Assembly (NCBI GenBank): GCA_013696665.1
Contig: JACCYC010000233.1
Span: 1 to 30,980 of the forward strand
DNA length: 30,980 bases
Origin: Burkholderiaceae bacterium
GTDB taxonomy: Bacteria > Pseudomonadota > Gammaproteobacteria > Burkholderiales > Burkholderiaceae_F
Reading direction: 5' to 3'
Shown here: positions 15,022 to 23,200 of the stretch, one piece after another
Layout of the letters: each line of letters opens with the position of its first letter
How positions within the stretch are numbered: the stretch's first letter is position 1
Position numbers and translations under genes: made by a program
The notes under the pieces: model-generated
Told to the model about the DNA's origin: nothing
Seen by the model: the letters and a program-made list of their open reading frames with translations, nothing else
Database searches by the model: none

Positions 15022-16018
15022 GCGCGAAGATCCTTTCAAAGCGTTGTTCAAGCACGGTGGGGCCCCACGCAGTTGTTGGCTGCTCGTCGGTCAACACGAA
15101 TGCGTGTCGTTCGTATAACCGGCGTGCGGCCTCGAGACCGGCAAAGGTGCGTAGATGAACGCGCGCAAAGCGGGTGCTGCAGAATTTCAGAGCCTCTGAC
15201 AGCAGTCGGTCACCCAATCCGCGCGTGCGCAAACGGTCGCTGACGACAAACCAGCGTACCTGCGCATCATCGGGAGAGCCTCCGCCGTCAATCACGATCG
15301 ATCCTTGCACGGCGCCGTCATCGACCAGCAGCCATATTCCGTCTTGCGATGGGTTGTAACGGCTCAGAAATGCGCCGATATCGTGCATCCGCCCGGCCTC
15401 GAACGTTACGCCGAAGTTGTGATGCCGCGCGTAGTACGACGTCTGCAACGCGCAGCTCTGCGCCAGCCCGCCGGGAACGTAACCCTGAAGCACGCGGGGG
15501 CCGCAGTCGACCGGGTTGAGCGCTTGCTCGAACGGATAAAGCAACTCGAATCGCTCGAGCGCGACCTCGGCATCGTCGCTCATCGTCTGACCAAGTGACT
15601 TGCATTCGCGACTGAAAAATTGCCAGTGACCCCGCTTCCAGTCGCCGAGCGTCCGATCGCCTTCACCTTCATCCCAGGCGAATGCTGCATCGACATCGCA
15701 AAACTTTCGCCGCTCGAGCTGAGTCGTGCGAATGACGGCGCGCGGCGCACCATCAAACTCCGTCACAACGCTGTAACCACTGGGCACCGCCGCTGTTTCC
15801 GGACGCGCATCAGCGATCCACCCAAGCCCCGCGGTCGCTCGCTTCGGTCCGAACAGGACCAGCTCCACCAGTTCATGCGCGAGCTCGGGGCCGTCACCGA
15901 AGTACCACACCTGGTAAGGCGTGTTCTCCGGCAGCTTCGAAGCCTCGCAATACGCCGACCAGAAATCGGCAACCCGCGCTCGGTCGGCGCCTTTGTCGGG
16001 CGAGGATATGTCGGCCAT
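15002..16018 (-). CDS. ASCH-domain / GNAT acetyltransferase fusion protein
   Basis: One continuous 338-residue frame holds two domains. Residues 18-163 resemble ASCH proteins: FWSAYCEASKLP, VLFGPKRATAGL, SGYSVVTEFDGAPRAVIRTT and GHWQFFSRECKSLG. ASCH domains share the PUA-like fold and bind or hydrolyse nucleic-acid-related substrates. Residues 172-332 are a GNAT domain with the acetyl-CoA loop RTRGLG (264-269) and AARRLYERHAF. This GNAT half closely resembles the one usually attached to MarR regulators (YYARHHNFGVTFEAG near its start, WGPTVLEQRFE at its end). No linker stop or frameshift is visible. The substrate and role are unknown. It sits between isovaleryl-CoA dehydrogenase and the LysE exporter. 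Confidence 0.86.
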   Translation of the reverse strand: MADISSPDKGADRARVADFWSAYCEASKLPENTPYQVWYFGDGPELAHELVELVLFGPKRATAGLGWIADARPETAAVPSGYSVVTEFDGAPRAVIRTTQLERRKFCDVDAAFAWDEGEGDRTLGDWKRGHWQFFSRECKSLGQTMSDDAEVALERFELLYPFEQALNPVDCGPRVLQGYVPGGLAQSCALQTSYYARHHNFGVTFEAGRMHDIGAFLSRYNPSQDGIWLLVDDGAVQGSIVIDGGGSPDDAQVRWFVVSDRLRTRGLGDRLLSEALKFCSTRFARVHLRTFAGLEAARRLYERHAFVLTDEQPTTAWGPTVLEQRFERIFAHVGPDD

Positions 16019-16067
16019 CCGCTAGTCGAATGCAAGGGCCTGCGAGGCAACGTGCGCTCGCGCCAAA

Positions 16068-17246
16068 CTACATCGTCTCCGCAAACAGCTCGCGCCCGAT
16101 CAGCATTCGGCGGATTTCGCTGGTCCCGGCGCCGATCTCGTACAGCTTCGCATCGCGCCACAAACGGCCGGTCGGAAATTCGTTCACGTAGCCGTTGCCG
16201 CCGAGTGCCTGGATCGCTTCACCGGCCATCCATGTCGCCTTCTCGGCTGAATAGAGAATCGCGCCTGCCGCATCCTTCCGCAAGCTGCGCATTGTTTCGC
16301 TCGTTGACCGGTCGCACGCTCGGCCCACCTCGTACACATACGCGCGGCACGCCATCATTGTCGTGTACATGTCGGCGAGCTTGCCCTGCATCAATTGAAA
16401 TTCGCCGATCGATTGCCCGAATTGCTTACGTTCGTGCACGTAGGGCAGCACCACGTCCATGCACGCCGCCATGATGCCGAGCGGGCCCCCGGACAACACT
16501 GCGCGCTCGAAGTCGAGGCCCGACATCAGAACCCGCGCACCGCCGCCTTCTTCGCCCAGAATGTTCTCCAGCGGTACTTCCACGTTGTCGAACACCAGTT
16601 CGCCGGTATGCGAACCGCGCATCCCGAGCTTGTCCAGTTTCTGCGCGACCGAAAAGCCGCGCATGTTTTTTTCAACGATGAATGCGGTCATGCCACGCGC
16701 GCCCATTTGCGGATCGGTCTTCGCGTAGACCACCAGCACATCGCAGTCGGGACCATTGGTGATCCACATCTTGGTGCCGTTCAGCACGTAGTGACCGTCC
16801 TTTGCGTCGGCACGCAAGCGCATGCTGACGACGTCGGATCCCGCGTTCGATTCGCTCATTGCCAGCGCGCCGACGTGTTCGCCGCTGACGAGCTTGGGAA
16901 GATATTTATTTCTTTGCTGCGGATTACCGTTGCGGCGAATCTGGTTGACGCACAGGTTGGAGTGGGCGCCGTAGGACAAGCCAACCGACGCGCTGGCGCG
17001 CGAGATTTCCTCCATCGCAACGATGTGGGCTAGATACCCAAGCCCCGATCCGCCGTGATCTTCCTCAACCGTAATGCCGAGTACGCCGAGCGCGCCCATT
17101 TTCGCCCAGAGATCCATCGGAAACTGATCGGTCCGGTCGATCTCCGTAGCGCGCGGTGCAATCTCGCGCTGGGCAAAATCGTGCACCGCCGAACGTAGCG
17201 CATCGATATCCTCGCCGAGTTGAAAAGCAAGGCCGGGTTGTTGCAT
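16068..17246 (-). CDS. Isovaleryl-CoA dehydrogenase
   Basis: A flavin-dependent acyl-CoA dehydrogenase that oxidises isovaleryl-CoA to 3-methylcrotonyl-CoA in leucine breakdown, passing electrons to ETF. The product has 392 residues. MSESNAGSDVVSMRLRA and WITNGPDCDVLVVYAKT are the family signatures. Glu247 in SGLDFERAVLSGGPLG matches the catalytic base at the isovaleryl-specific position on helix G, unlike the C-terminal glutamate of other acyl-CoA dehydrogenases. The end has YEIGAGTSEIRRMLIGREL. ATG 17246 follows the upstream stop by one base; an open frame to 17333 is an upstream extension inside that gene. The liuBCDE partners are not in the window. Confidence 0.92.
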   Translation of the reverse strand: MQQPGLAFQLGEDIDALRSAVHDFAQREIAPRATEIDRTDQFPMDLWAKMGALGVLGITVEEDHGGSGLGYLAHIVAMEEISRASASVGLSYGAHSNLCVNQIRRNGNPQQRNKYLPKLVSGEHVGALAMSESNAGSDVVSMRLRADAKDGHYVLNGTKMWITNGPDCDVLVVYAKTDPQMGARGMTAFIVEKNMRGFSVAQKLDKLGMRGSHTGELVFDNVEVPLENILGEEGGGARVLMSGLDFERAVLSGGPLGIMAACMDVVLPYVHERKQFGQSIGEFQLMQGKLADMYTTMMACRAYVYEVGRACDRSTSETMRSLRKDAAGAILYSAEKATWMAGEAIQALGGNGYVNEFPTGRLWRDAKLYEIGAGTSEIRRMLIGRELFAETM

Positions 17247-17247
17247 T

Positions 17248-17676
17248 TCAGGGGGCTTCACGGCCGTCGGACAAACGTAGCGCGCCACGCACCAAGCGAT
17301 AGAAGACCCATAGCCACACGACCACCAATGCAAGACCGCCGAGCGTGCCCGCGCCGATCAGCTCCCACGGGATATTGAAGTATTGTCCGGAGTGCACCGC
17401 CGATTCAATTTCGATCGCATTCGGAATGATCACTACGAGCATTGCTGCAATGATCACCGACCAGACGACCAGCCACCACCAGAACGTATTGATCAACCAG
17501 CGATAGTGCGAAGACAAAAGTGGCGGCACGTCGTCACGTTTGACGTACGCGATCACAAGACCAAACAGCGTTGGCCAAAGCATGAAAAGGCCGAGCCCGT
17601 AAAGTCCGTAGGTCGCACCAACCAGGGTGAAGTTGCGCGACGACGGCACCGCTTCGCTAACGTTTACCGAACTCAT
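17248..17676 (-). CDS. Small membrane protein, DUF4870/Tic20-like
   Basis: A 142-residue protein with three hydrophobic spans (about residues 23-45, 63-86 and 103-126). It has the segment AYVKRDDVPPLLSSHYRWLINTFWW. A charged loop followed by SHYRW...TFWW is what I associate with DUF4870-type membrane proteins of Betaproteobacteria. The function is unknown. Its TGA is separated from the isovaleryl-CoA dehydrogenase ATG by one base, so the two genes are likely translated together. It is the first gene of the long minus-strand series and is divergent from recQ. Confidence 0.78.
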   Translation of the reverse strand: MSSVNVSEAVPSSRNFTLVGATYGLYGLGLFMLWPTLFGLVIAYVKRDDVPPLLSSHYRWLINTFWWWLVVWSVIIAAMLVVIIPNAIEIESAVHSGQYFNIPWELIGAGTLGGLALVVVWLWVFYRLVRGALRLSDGREAP

Positions 17677-17678
17677 TG

Positions 17679-17708
17679 TTGACTACCTGATCGGGAAACG
17701 CTGATGTT
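17679..17708 (+). promoter_or_regulatory. Possible recQ promoter
   Basis: In the 56-base gap between the divergent membrane-protein gene and recQ, TTGACT (17679-17684) is a good -35 match. GATGTT (17703-17708), after an 18-base spacer, is a weak -10. The start of transcription would fall about 18 bases before the recQ ATG. Confidence 0.35.
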
Positions 17709-17732
17709 AACGCCGCGCTGTACCCTTGCACG

Positions 17733-19574
17733 ATGACAGCCTGCCCCGTGCCCGACAGCGCTCGCGCGATCCTGAAGCACACCTTTGGTTACGACGACTT
17801 TCGCGGCTTTCAGGCGGATGTGATCGACCATGTGGTTGCCGGCGGCGACGCGTTGGTCCTGATGCCTACTGGAGGCGGCAAATCATTGACCTACCAGATT
17901 CCGGCGATGATCCGGCGTGGCCTGGGAGTGGTCGTATCGCCGTTGATTGCGTTGATGCAGAACCAGGTGATGGCGCTTGCCGAAGCGGGAGTGCGCGCGG
18001 CGTTCCTTAACTCGAGCCTTTCGTCCGCGGAAGCCGGCGCCGTCGAACGACAGATGCGCGCGGGGCAGCTCGACATCGTCTATGTTGCTCCAGAGCGGCT
18101 CACGGGCGAACGCTGTTTGCGGCTGCTGGCGGATATCGAGCAGGGTGCGGGGCTCGCGTTATTTGCGATCGACGAGGCCCATTGCGTTTCGCAATGGGGT
18201 CACGATTTCCGGCCCGAATACGGACAGCTTGCGATTCTGCGCGAGCGATTTGAAAACGTGCCGCGAATCGCGCTGACGGCAACTGCGGACGTGCAAACAC
18301 GCAATGAAATCGCCGAGCGTCTGTTGCTCGATCCGCGTTTGTTCGTGGCGAGTTTTGATCGCCCCAATATTCGATACCGCATTGTCGAAAAGCGTGATCC
18401 CCGCGAACAATTGTTGCGTTTCATCCGCGACGAGCATCCAGGCGAGGCAGGCATCGTCTATTGCCTGGCGCGCAATACGGTCGACGAGGTCGCTGAGTTT
18501 TTGCGCGGCAACGGCGTGGCTGCGCTGCCGTATCACGCCGGGATGGACGCTGCCGCTCGTGCGGCGAACCAGAATGCCTTCTTGCTGGAGGACGGGCGCG
18601 TGATGGTGGCGACGATCGCCTTCGGCATGGGAATCGACAAGCCCGACGTGAGATTCGTTGCGCACCTTGACATGCCGAAAAGCATTGAAGGCTACTTTCA
18701 GGAAACCGGGCGCGCGGGACGTGACGGCGCGCCCGCAGACGCGTGGATGACGTACGGCCTGGCCGACGTCGTGCAGCAGCGCCGGCTGATCGAGATGTCG
18801 GAAGCCGACGCTGTTTACAAACGCCTGTCGGGCGCCAAGCTCGATTCGATGCTCGGCCTGGCTGAAGCTGCCGATTGCCGTCGGGCGCGGCTGCTTGCTT
18901 ACTTCGATGAAGTCGGCGCCTATTGCTGCAGTAACTGCGACAACTGCCTGACTCCGCCTCAGCGTGTCGATGCAACCGAGGCCGCGCGCAAGATGCTGTC
19001 GTGCATCTATCGCTGCGAGCGCGGCAGTGGGTTCGGGTTCGCGGCGACCCATGTCATCGATGTACTGCGAGGCAAGGCGACCGAGAAGGTGGCGAAGTTC
19101 GGACACGATCGGCTGTCGACGTTCGGCATCGGGACCGACTTGACCGAAGCCCAGTGGCGTTTGCTGCTGCGGCATCTCGTTGCGCAGCATATCGTCGAGG
19201 TCGACTCGTCAACCTTCAACGTGCTGCGTCTGACCGAATCGAGTCGCGCGGTGCTGCGTGGCGAACGCACGATCGAGCTGCGGCAGCAAAGCGCAGAGCC
19301 ACGTCGGAGGCCCACGAGGCCGCGCGCGGTAGAAACGCACGGGGACGATCCGCTATTCGAAAAGCTGCGTGCGTGGCGCGCCAGTGTGGCCAAGGAGCAC
19401 GGTGTGCCTGCCTTCGTCGTGTTTCATGATGGAACACTGCGATCGATCACGCAGATCAAGCCGCGATCGTTGATCGAGCTCAGCATGATCTCCGGTGTGG
19501 GTGAAAAAAAGCTCGCCAGCTATGGGCAGGGTCTGTTGAACTTGCTGTCCGCCGACAGCCGAGTTGCTTCGTGA
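17733..19574 (+). CDS. recQ: ATP-dependent DNA helicase RecQ
   Basis: A superfamily 2 helicase (3' to 5') acting in recombination and replication-fork repair. The 613-residue protein shows the RecQ order. Motif 0 is GYDDFRGFQADVI and motif I is TGGGKS (46-51). Motif II is DEAH (147-150), followed by the RecQ-specific loop HCVSQWGHDFRPEY. Motif VI is QETGRAGRDG. The zinc-binding cysteines sit in DCRRARLLAYF and CCSNCDNC, followed by the winged helix. A C-terminal HRDC domain begins around residue 530 (DDPLFEKLRAWR...AFVVFHDGTL). The stop overlaps the GTG start of the next gene (GTGA). Confidence 0.97.
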   Translation: MTACPVPDSARAILKHTFGYDDFRGFQADVIDHVVAGGDALVLMPTGGGKSLTYQIPAMIRRGLGVVVSPLIALMQNQVMALAEAGVRAAFLNSSLSSAEAGAVERQMRAGQLDIVYVAPERLTGERCLRLLADIEQGAGLALFAIDEAHCVSQWGHDFRPEYGQLAILRERFENVPRIALTATADVQTRNEIAERLLLDPRLFVASFDRPNIRYRIVEKRDPREQLLRFIRDEHPGEAGIVYCLARNTVDEVAEFLRGNGVAALPYHAGMDAAARAANQNAFLLEDGRVMVATIAFGMGIDKPDVRFVAHLDMPKSIEGYFQETGRAGRDGAPADAWMTYGLADVVQQRRLIEMSEADAVYKRLSGAKLDSMLGLAEAADCRRARLLAYFDEVGAYCCSNCDNCLTPPQRVDATEAARKMLSCIYRCERGSGFGFAATHVIDVLRGKATEKVAKFGHDRLSTFGIGTDLTEAQWRLLLRHLVAQHIVEVDSSTFNVLRLTESSRAVLRGERTIELRQQSAEPRRRPTRPRAVETHGDDPLFEKLRAWRASVAKEHGVPAFVVFHDGTLRSITQIKPRSLIELSMISGVGEKKLASYGQGLLNLLSADSRVAS

Positions 19575-20653
19575 ACCCTGGCGAGCACGAGCTTCAGTAT
19601 CCGTACGCCGAATTGCCGGCGATCGGCACGTGGCTCACGCTGCGTCCAGGCGTTCACTGGGTCCGCATGCCGTTGCCGTTTGCACTCGACCACATCAATC
19701 TATGGGTGCTCGACGACGAAATTGACGGACGGTCCGGATACACGCTGATTGATTGCGGCATTACCAGCGAAGCGACTCAGTCGGCCTGGGAACAACTGTT
19801 CGACGGAGTGTTTGCCGGCAAGCCGCTGTTGCGCGTGATCTGCACACATTTTCATCCCGACCATTTCGGCCTCGCGCATTGGTTGACGGTCGGTGGCGCG
19901 CGGCGGCGCTGGACGGTGCCGCTGTGGATGACCGCGGCCGAATATGCGTTTGGCCGCTATTTGTCGGCCGGCGGTGGCGACAACATCAGTGGAGAAACGG
20001 CGGCACGACACTTCGCCCGCAACGGCATGAGCAACGAAGCGGCGTTGCTGCAGGTTCGCGTCCGCGGTTCAAGCTATTACCCAGGCTTTGTCCCCGCGGT
20101 GCCGCCGCACTTTCATCGCATCTACGAAGCCGATGAATTCGGCATCGGGCCGTCGCACGCGCGCCGCGTGTTTCGCGTGATGGTCGGTTACGGGCACGCG
20201 CCTGAGCACGCGTCGCTGTACTGCGCCGACGATCGTCTGTTGGTTGCCGGCGATATGGTGTTGCCGCGCATTTCGACCAATGTCAGCGTGTTCGATCTCG
20301 AGCCCGACGCCGATCCTCTGCCGCGTTATCTGCGTTCGCTTGATCGACTTCTGATGCTGCCTGCTAACACCTTGGTACTGCCGTCACACGGCAAGCCGTT
20401 TATCGGACTGCATCAGCGTATTGGGCAGCAACACCGGCATCACGCGGCTCGCCTGGACGAAGTGCTCGAGGCATGCGCGACGCCGCAAAGCGCGGCGAGC
20501 GTGGTACCCGTGCTGTTCAAGCGCGCTCTTGACGCGCATCAAATGACCTTTGCACTGGGCGAAGCGCTCGCGCACCTGCACGCACTCTGGTACGACGGAA
20601 AGGTCGAGCGGCGCGACGATAGCGGCGTTTATCGTTTCAGCGCGGCTTCATAG
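19571..20653 (+). CDS. Metallo-beta-lactamase-fold hydrolase
   Basis: A 360-residue protein with the metal-binding motif HFHPDH at about residues 94-99. Further ligands are probably the His in GYGHAPEH, the Asp in VAGDMVLP and the His in LPSHGKP. A C-terminal helical region of about 90 residues looks like the winged-helix tail of LACTB2/glyoxalase II-like proteins. Members hydrolyse thioesters, lactones or RNA phosphodiesters, and the sequence does not decide which. The GTG start lies within the last codons of recQ (four-base overlap), so translation is coupled. Its end overlaps the tail of the convergent phospholipase D gene by six bases. Confidence 0.88.
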   Translation: MNPGEHELQYPYAELPAIGTWLTLRPGVHWVRMPLPFALDHINLWVLDDEIDGRSGYTLIDCGITSEATQSAWEQLFDGVFAGKPLLRVICTHFHPDHFGLAHWLTVGGARRRWTVPLWMTAAEYAFGRYLSAGGGDNISGETAARHFARNGMSNEAALLQVRVRGSSYYPGFVPAVPPHFHRIYEADEFGIGPSHARRVFRVMVGYGHAPEHASLYCADDRLLVAGDMVLPRISTNVSVFDLEPDADPLPRYLRSLDRLLMLPANTLVLPSHGKPFIGLHQRIGQQHRHHAARLDEVLEACATPQSAASVVPVLFKRALDAHQMTFALGEALAHLHALWYDGKVERRDDSGVYRFSAAS

Positions 20654-21925
20654 CTGCGACGAAAACAGTCCGGCCGCGCGCTCCTTGAGCTTCTCGTGCC
20701 ACGGCCGCGCTTCCCATTGCTCATACGTAATGCGGTGCGCCCTTTTCAGATCCCTCTCGAACGTCTCGAACTGCAGGCGGGCGAAGTCAGCGTCATAGAC
20801 GTTTAAGTTAGCTTCGTCGTTCAGCCGAAACGAGCGGGCGTCAAAGTTGGTTGATCCGACCGATGACCAGACTCCGTCGACGATCAGCAGCTTCACGTGA
20901 TACATCGTCGGTTCGTATTCGTGAATCAGCGCGCCCGCCTGCAACAAGGGCCCCCAGGTCGCGCGCGAGGCATTTCGAACGAAATGCGTGTCGGTATGCT
21001 TGCCGGGCAAAATCAACCGCACCTTCACGCCACGCTTCATTGCGCTCACCAGTGCTTCGCTGGTAATTTCATCGGGCACGAAGTACGCCATTGCAAGATC
21101 GATGGTCTTGGTCGCTGCTGCGATCGACAGCAGGTACATCAGGTGCACGCTTTCCGAGCCGCCCTGGCTCGAACTTTGAAACACCTGGGCGAACATGGGG
21201 CCTGCCGGTTTCTGGTCCGGAAAAAATGGGTCTCCATGAAGTACCAGGCCGCTGACTTTGGTCCAGTTGTCCATGAACGCGGCCTGCATTTGCGCGACCG
21301 CAGGACCTTCGAGCCGATAGTGGTTGTCGCGCCAGTGCTCGGGGTCCTGCGCGTTCCCGGTCCAGTTATCGGCGATACCGACACCGCCGGTAAAGCCAAT
21401 TCTGCCGTCAACGATCAGCAGCTTGCGGTGCGTGCGATGGTTGACGCGCCCCAGGTCGTACCAGCGCAGCGGCCGATACTGGCGAAAGTCGACGCCGGCC
21501 TGTTTCATTTTCTCGATCGAATCGCTGTCCATCTTCTGGCTGCCAAGCCAGTCGACCAGAACGTTGACCTTGACGCCGGCGCGCGCCCTCGCAGACAGCG
21601 CTTCCGCGAAACGCTTGCCGATCTCGCCCGACCAGTAAATATACGTTTCGAAATCGATCGTGCGCTGGGCGCCGTTGATCGCGTTGAGCATCGAAGGAAA
21701 AATCTGATCGCCGTTGAGCAACGTCTCGACCCGGTTGCCGTCAAGCAGCGGCGGCCCCAGAAGCATGCTCATCGAGCGCAGAAACTGCTGATCGGATACC
21801 GGATACAGATGCGACGGCCGCACGTCGATCTTTTTCTCGGCGCGCAGGTTCAGCAGCACCAGCGTTGCGAGCGCGGTCAGTACGACTGCCGCGACGATCG
21901 GGAAGATAAGTCGTTTCGATTTCAT
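20648..21925 (-). CDS. Phospholipase D / cardiolipin synthase-like protein
   Basis: A 425-residue protein with one N-terminal transmembrane anchor (about residues 7-25) and two HKD catalytic motifs. The first is HRKLLIVDGRIGFTGG and the second is HVKLLIVDGVWSSVGSTNFDARS. The arrangement matches ClsA/ClsB-type cardiolipin synthases and other bacterial PLD-superfamily transferases, which join phosphatidylglycerol units at the inner membrane. ATG 21925 starts just before the anchor; the open frame to 22018 would run into the divergent metC region. It is shorter than ClsA (about 480 residues with two anchors). Confidence 0.88.
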   Translation of the reverse strand: MKSKRLIFPIVAAVVLTALATLVLLNLRAEKKIDVRPSHLYPVSDQQFLRSMSMLLGPPLLDGNRVETLLNGDQIFPSMLNAINGAQRTIDFETYIYWSGEIGKRFAEALSARARAGVKVNVLVDWLGSQKMDSDSIEKMKQAGVDFRQYRPLRWYDLGRVNHRTHRKLLIVDGRIGFTGGVGIADNWTGNAQDPEHWRDNHYRLEGPAVAQMQAAFMDNWTKVSGLVLHGDPFFPDQKPAGPMFAQVFQSSSQGGSESVHLMYLLSIAAATKTIDLAMAYFVPDEITSEALVSAMKRGVKVRLILPGKHTDTHFVRNASRATWGPLLQAGALIHEYEPTMYHVKLLIVDGVWSSVGSTNFDARSFRLNDEANLNVYDADFARLQFETFERDLKRAHRITYEQWEARPWHEKLKERAAGLFSSQL

Positions 21926-21995
21926 TGCGAGCGGAGGATAGCGGTAATGTCGCCCGCACCATGCAAGAATTCCGCCAAATGAGCACGGATTCGCA

Positions 21996-23189
21996 ATGAC
22001 CGACGGCAAGCGCGACACGCGCCTGGCGCAGGGTGGCCGGGCGTCAGTAGCCGATCACGATTTCGTCAATCCGCCGATCGTGCGGGGTTCGACGGTGCTT
22101 CACGCGAGCGTGGCTGATATGAAGGAGCGGTCGCGCCGTTATCGGAACGACGAGGCGGGGCCGGTTAACTACGGCCTGTACGGCACAGCAACGCATCACG
22201 CATTGTTCGACCTGCTGAGCGAGCTCGAAGGCGGGTATCGAAGCTGGGCGGTTCCCTCGGGGTTAACTGCGTGCACGATCGCAATGCTTGCATTCCTGCG
22301 TGCCGGCGATCACGTTCTTGTGACCGATTCCGCGTACGGACCGACGCGACGTTTTTGCATCGACATGTTGCCGCGCTATGGCGTGCAATGCTCGTTCTAT
22401 GCGCCGACAGCGGGCAACGAGCTTGAATCGATGTTCCGCCCAAACACAAAGGTGCTCTGGCTCGAGACGCCGGGTTCATTGACGTTTGAAATGCAGGATG
22501 TGCCCCGACTGGCGGCGCTTGCGCGTGCCCGCGGAGTCGTGACCGTGGCCGACAACACGTGGGCGACGCCGCTTTATTTTCAGCCGCTTGCGTGCGGGGT
22601 CGATGTCAGCGTACATGCAGCCACCAAGTACATCTGTGGCCATTCGGACATGTTGATGGGCACCATTACCTGCAACGAAGCCACCTGGCCGTCGATGCGC
22701 GAGACCTTGTTCAATTTTGGCCTCATCGTGAGTCCGGAGGACGCCTATGTGGCCCTGCGGGGTCTTCGTACCCTCGGCGTGCGGCTGCGCCAGCATCGCG
22801 CCACTGCGGAACGTCTGATCGATTGGCTGCTTGCGCAGCACGAGGTCGAACGTGTGCTGTATCCGGCTTTGCCAAGCGACCCAGGTTATTCAATTTGGCA
22901 GCGCGACATGAGCGGAGCGAGCGGCCTGTTCGGAATCGTGCTGAAACCCGATGCAGGCGGTGCCCGCCTCGACGCGCTCGTCGACGCGGTTCGCTTATTC
23001 GGCCGCGGCTATTCGTGGGGCGGGCATGAAAGCCTGCTGATTCCCGTGTTTCCAGAGCGCAGCGTCGGTGCGTCTGCGTATCTCGGCCGTCTGTTTCGAA
23101 TCTCGGCCGGGCTCGAAGATGTCGACGATCTGATCGCGGATTTGCAGCTTGGCTTTTCAGCGTTGCGCGCGACCGCGACGCAGCGTTAG
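21996..23189 (+). CDS. metC: Cystathionine beta-lyase
   Basis: A pyridoxal-phosphate enzyme of the Cys/Met metabolism family that splits cystathionine into homocysteine, pyruvate and ammonia. The 397-residue protein has VNPPIVRGSTVLH and NYGLYGTATHHAL near the N-terminus, SGLTACTIAMLAFLRAGDHVL, the cofactor aspartate in VADNTWATP, and Lys211 in HAATKYICGHSD as the Schiff-base lysine. The SWGGHESL segment near the C-terminus is typical of MetC-type rather than cystathionine gamma-synthase sequences. It is divergent from the phospholipase D gene across a 70-base gap and convergent with the downstream SDR gene. Confidence 0.92.
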   Translation: MTDGKRDTRLAQGGRASVADHDFVNPPIVRGSTVLHASVADMKERSRRYRNDEAGPVNYGLYGTATHHALFDLLSELEGGYRSWAVPSGLTACTIAMLAFLRAGDHVLVTDSAYGPTRRFCIDMLPRYGVQCSFYAPTAGNELESMFRPNTKVLWLETPGSLTFEMQDVPRLAALARARGVVTVADNTWATPLYFQPLACGVDVSVHAATKYICGHSDMLMGTITCNEATWPSMRETLFNFGLIVSPEDAYVALRGLRTLGVRLRQHRATAERLIDWLLAQHEVERVLYPALPSDPGYSIWQRDMSGASGLFGIVLKPDAGGARLDALVDAVRLFGRGYSWGGHESLLIPVFPERSVGASAYLGRLFRISAGLEDVDDLIADLQLGFSALRATATQR

Positions 23190-23200
23190 GTCTGCAGCGC

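Noticed and set aside
18159..19190. Long minus-strand open frame opposite recQ
   Set aside because: recQ has all its motifs in the sense frame; this is a codon-bias shadow.
20897..21982. Open frame of 361 codons on the plus strand opposite the phospholipase D gene
   Set aside because: Both HKD motifs lie on the minus strand; the plus-strand product is Arg/Gln/His-rich with no domain.
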